Positions 63,585 to 64,000 of a stretch of 64,000 nucleotides of DNA are shown here, piece by piece. Both the position numbers and the translations under genes were made by a program. The stretch lies in assembly GCF_001465595.2 (NCBI RefSeq), contig NZ_CP013481.2, positions 1,674,001 through 1,738,000 of the forward strand, read 5' to 3'. Position 1 is the first letter of the stretch, and every line of letters begins with the position of its first letter. The notes beneath the pieces were generated by a model. That model searched no databases, had not been told where the DNA came from, and was given only the letters and a program-made list of their open reading frames with translations. This DNA comes from Pandoraea apista (GTDB lineage Bacteria > Pseudomonadota > Gammaproteobacteria > Burkholderiales > Burkholderiaceae).

Positions 63585-63726
63585 GTTGCCTCCGGTGGAT
63601 CACCGCGCGGCGCACCGCTCACGACTGAACGGTGGATGCGCGGCGTGAGTGCTTTATGGCGCTCTGACGGCGCCTGTATGAATCACCTTGACTGCGACGG
63701 CTTGCGACGTTGGCTGGCTTGATACG

Positions 63727-63999
63727 CTAAGACTTCGGAAATTCGACGGCGTCCTGCGTCAGCGCTTCGACCAGCGCGGCGGGGCCCTGTACGGCCGAAC
63801 GCACATGATAGAAACGCAGTGCGCGAAGGCCACCCAGTTCTTCGCCACCGCCGGCACGACCCGGCCCGCCATGCAGCGATTGCGGCATGACGTTGCCGTG
63901 ACCCGTCTGGGTCTTCGCCACAGAAGGGTCGACCGCATGCACGCGGCCATGTGCATCGGCCAGTGCCAGGGCGGGAGCGCGCATGGCGAGGGCGTCGTT
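63727..63999 (-). CDS. boxD: BoxD-like aldehyde dehydrogenase, C-terminal end only
   Basis: The minus strand holds the last 90 or so residues of an aldehyde dehydrogenase whose start lies beyond the window. The visible tail MPQSLHGGPGRAGGGEELGGLRALRFYHVRSAVQGP is the C-terminal signature of 3,4-dehydroadipyl-CoA semialdehyde dehydrogenase (BoxD) and of the related PaaZ. The adjacent benzoate-CoA ligase favours BoxD. It is cut by the window edge, so catalytic residues are not visible. Confidence 0.78.
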   Translation of the reverse strand, partial: NDALAMRAPALALADAHGRVHAVDPSVAKTQTGHGNVMPQSLHGGPGRAGGGEELGGLRALRFYHVRSAVQGPAALVEALTQDAVEFPKS

Positions 64000-64000
64000 G

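Overview
The window is 64 kb of GC-rich, densely packed chromosome. Gene content points to a beta-proteobacterium of the Burkholderiaceae: an OmpC-type porin, many LysR regulators, AAHS transporters, benzoyl-CoA (box) genes and a bo-type quinol oxidase. Pandoraea is my best guess at genus, but that is inference from gene style and not a database result. I see no rRNA, insertion sequence, prophage or CRISPR array. Two tRNA genes are present. One gene, a TonB-dependent receptor, is broken by a single in-frame stop.

Layout. (1) 1-5.4 kb: end of an MFS transporter, a large FAD/Fe-S hydroxyacid dehydrogenase and a D-threonine aldolase-like PLP enzyme, probably one catabolic unit. (2) 5.4-5.7 kb: tRNA-Ala(GGC) and tRNA-Glu(TTC) with a promoter and a terminator. 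(3) 5.9-22.4 kb: mostly small metabolic, regulatory and detoxification genes. These include YciI, AraC, EamA transporters, VOC proteins, SDRs, a di-Mop/NifQ molybdenum pair, a DJ-1-like/GNAT pair, GST, an ABC-2 exporter, a divergent TetR/SnoaL-like pair with twin operators, and an Lrp/EamA pair. (4) 22.6-33.8 kb: a roughly 10-kb run of eight minus-strand genes with a divergent LysR. It encodes an IlvD/Edd dehydratase, two paralogous AAHS transporters, a TauD/TfdA dioxygenase, two-subunit aconitase X, an FAD oxidoreductase and a porin. I cannot assign this combination to a known pathway, and it is the best candidate for an undescribed system. (5) 34-38 kb: the TonB receptor pseudogene behind a Fur-like box, then a TetR/OsmC pair with related operators. 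(6) 38-46 kb: SlyX, YnfA, a Cys-cluster regulator diverging from an MFS-LysR pair, a tandem-PAS diguanylate cyclase, and an Lrp/LysE pair. (7) 46-50.4 kb: cyoABCD, preceded by two RegA/PrrA-like boxes; three of its four subunits have His/Met-rich tails. (8) 50.4-60 kb: an FtsI-like transpeptidase, a DUF3047 protein, a LysE exporter, an unrecognised 449-aa protein, split chromate transporter genes with a LysR, and a TlpA/transglutaminase pair. (9) 60-64 kb: selD, then the edge of a benzoyl-CoA pathway cluster (alpha/beta hydrolase, benzoate-CoA ligase, end of boxD).

Large-scale logic. Much of the window consists of regulator/target pairs, several with a visible palindromic operator: 18226/18258, 19924, 36428/37155, 40201 and 56884. 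Intergenic ends are often marked by perfect hairpins without a T-run, beside a few classical terminators. All assignments come from reading translations and DNA directly; no similarity search was run.
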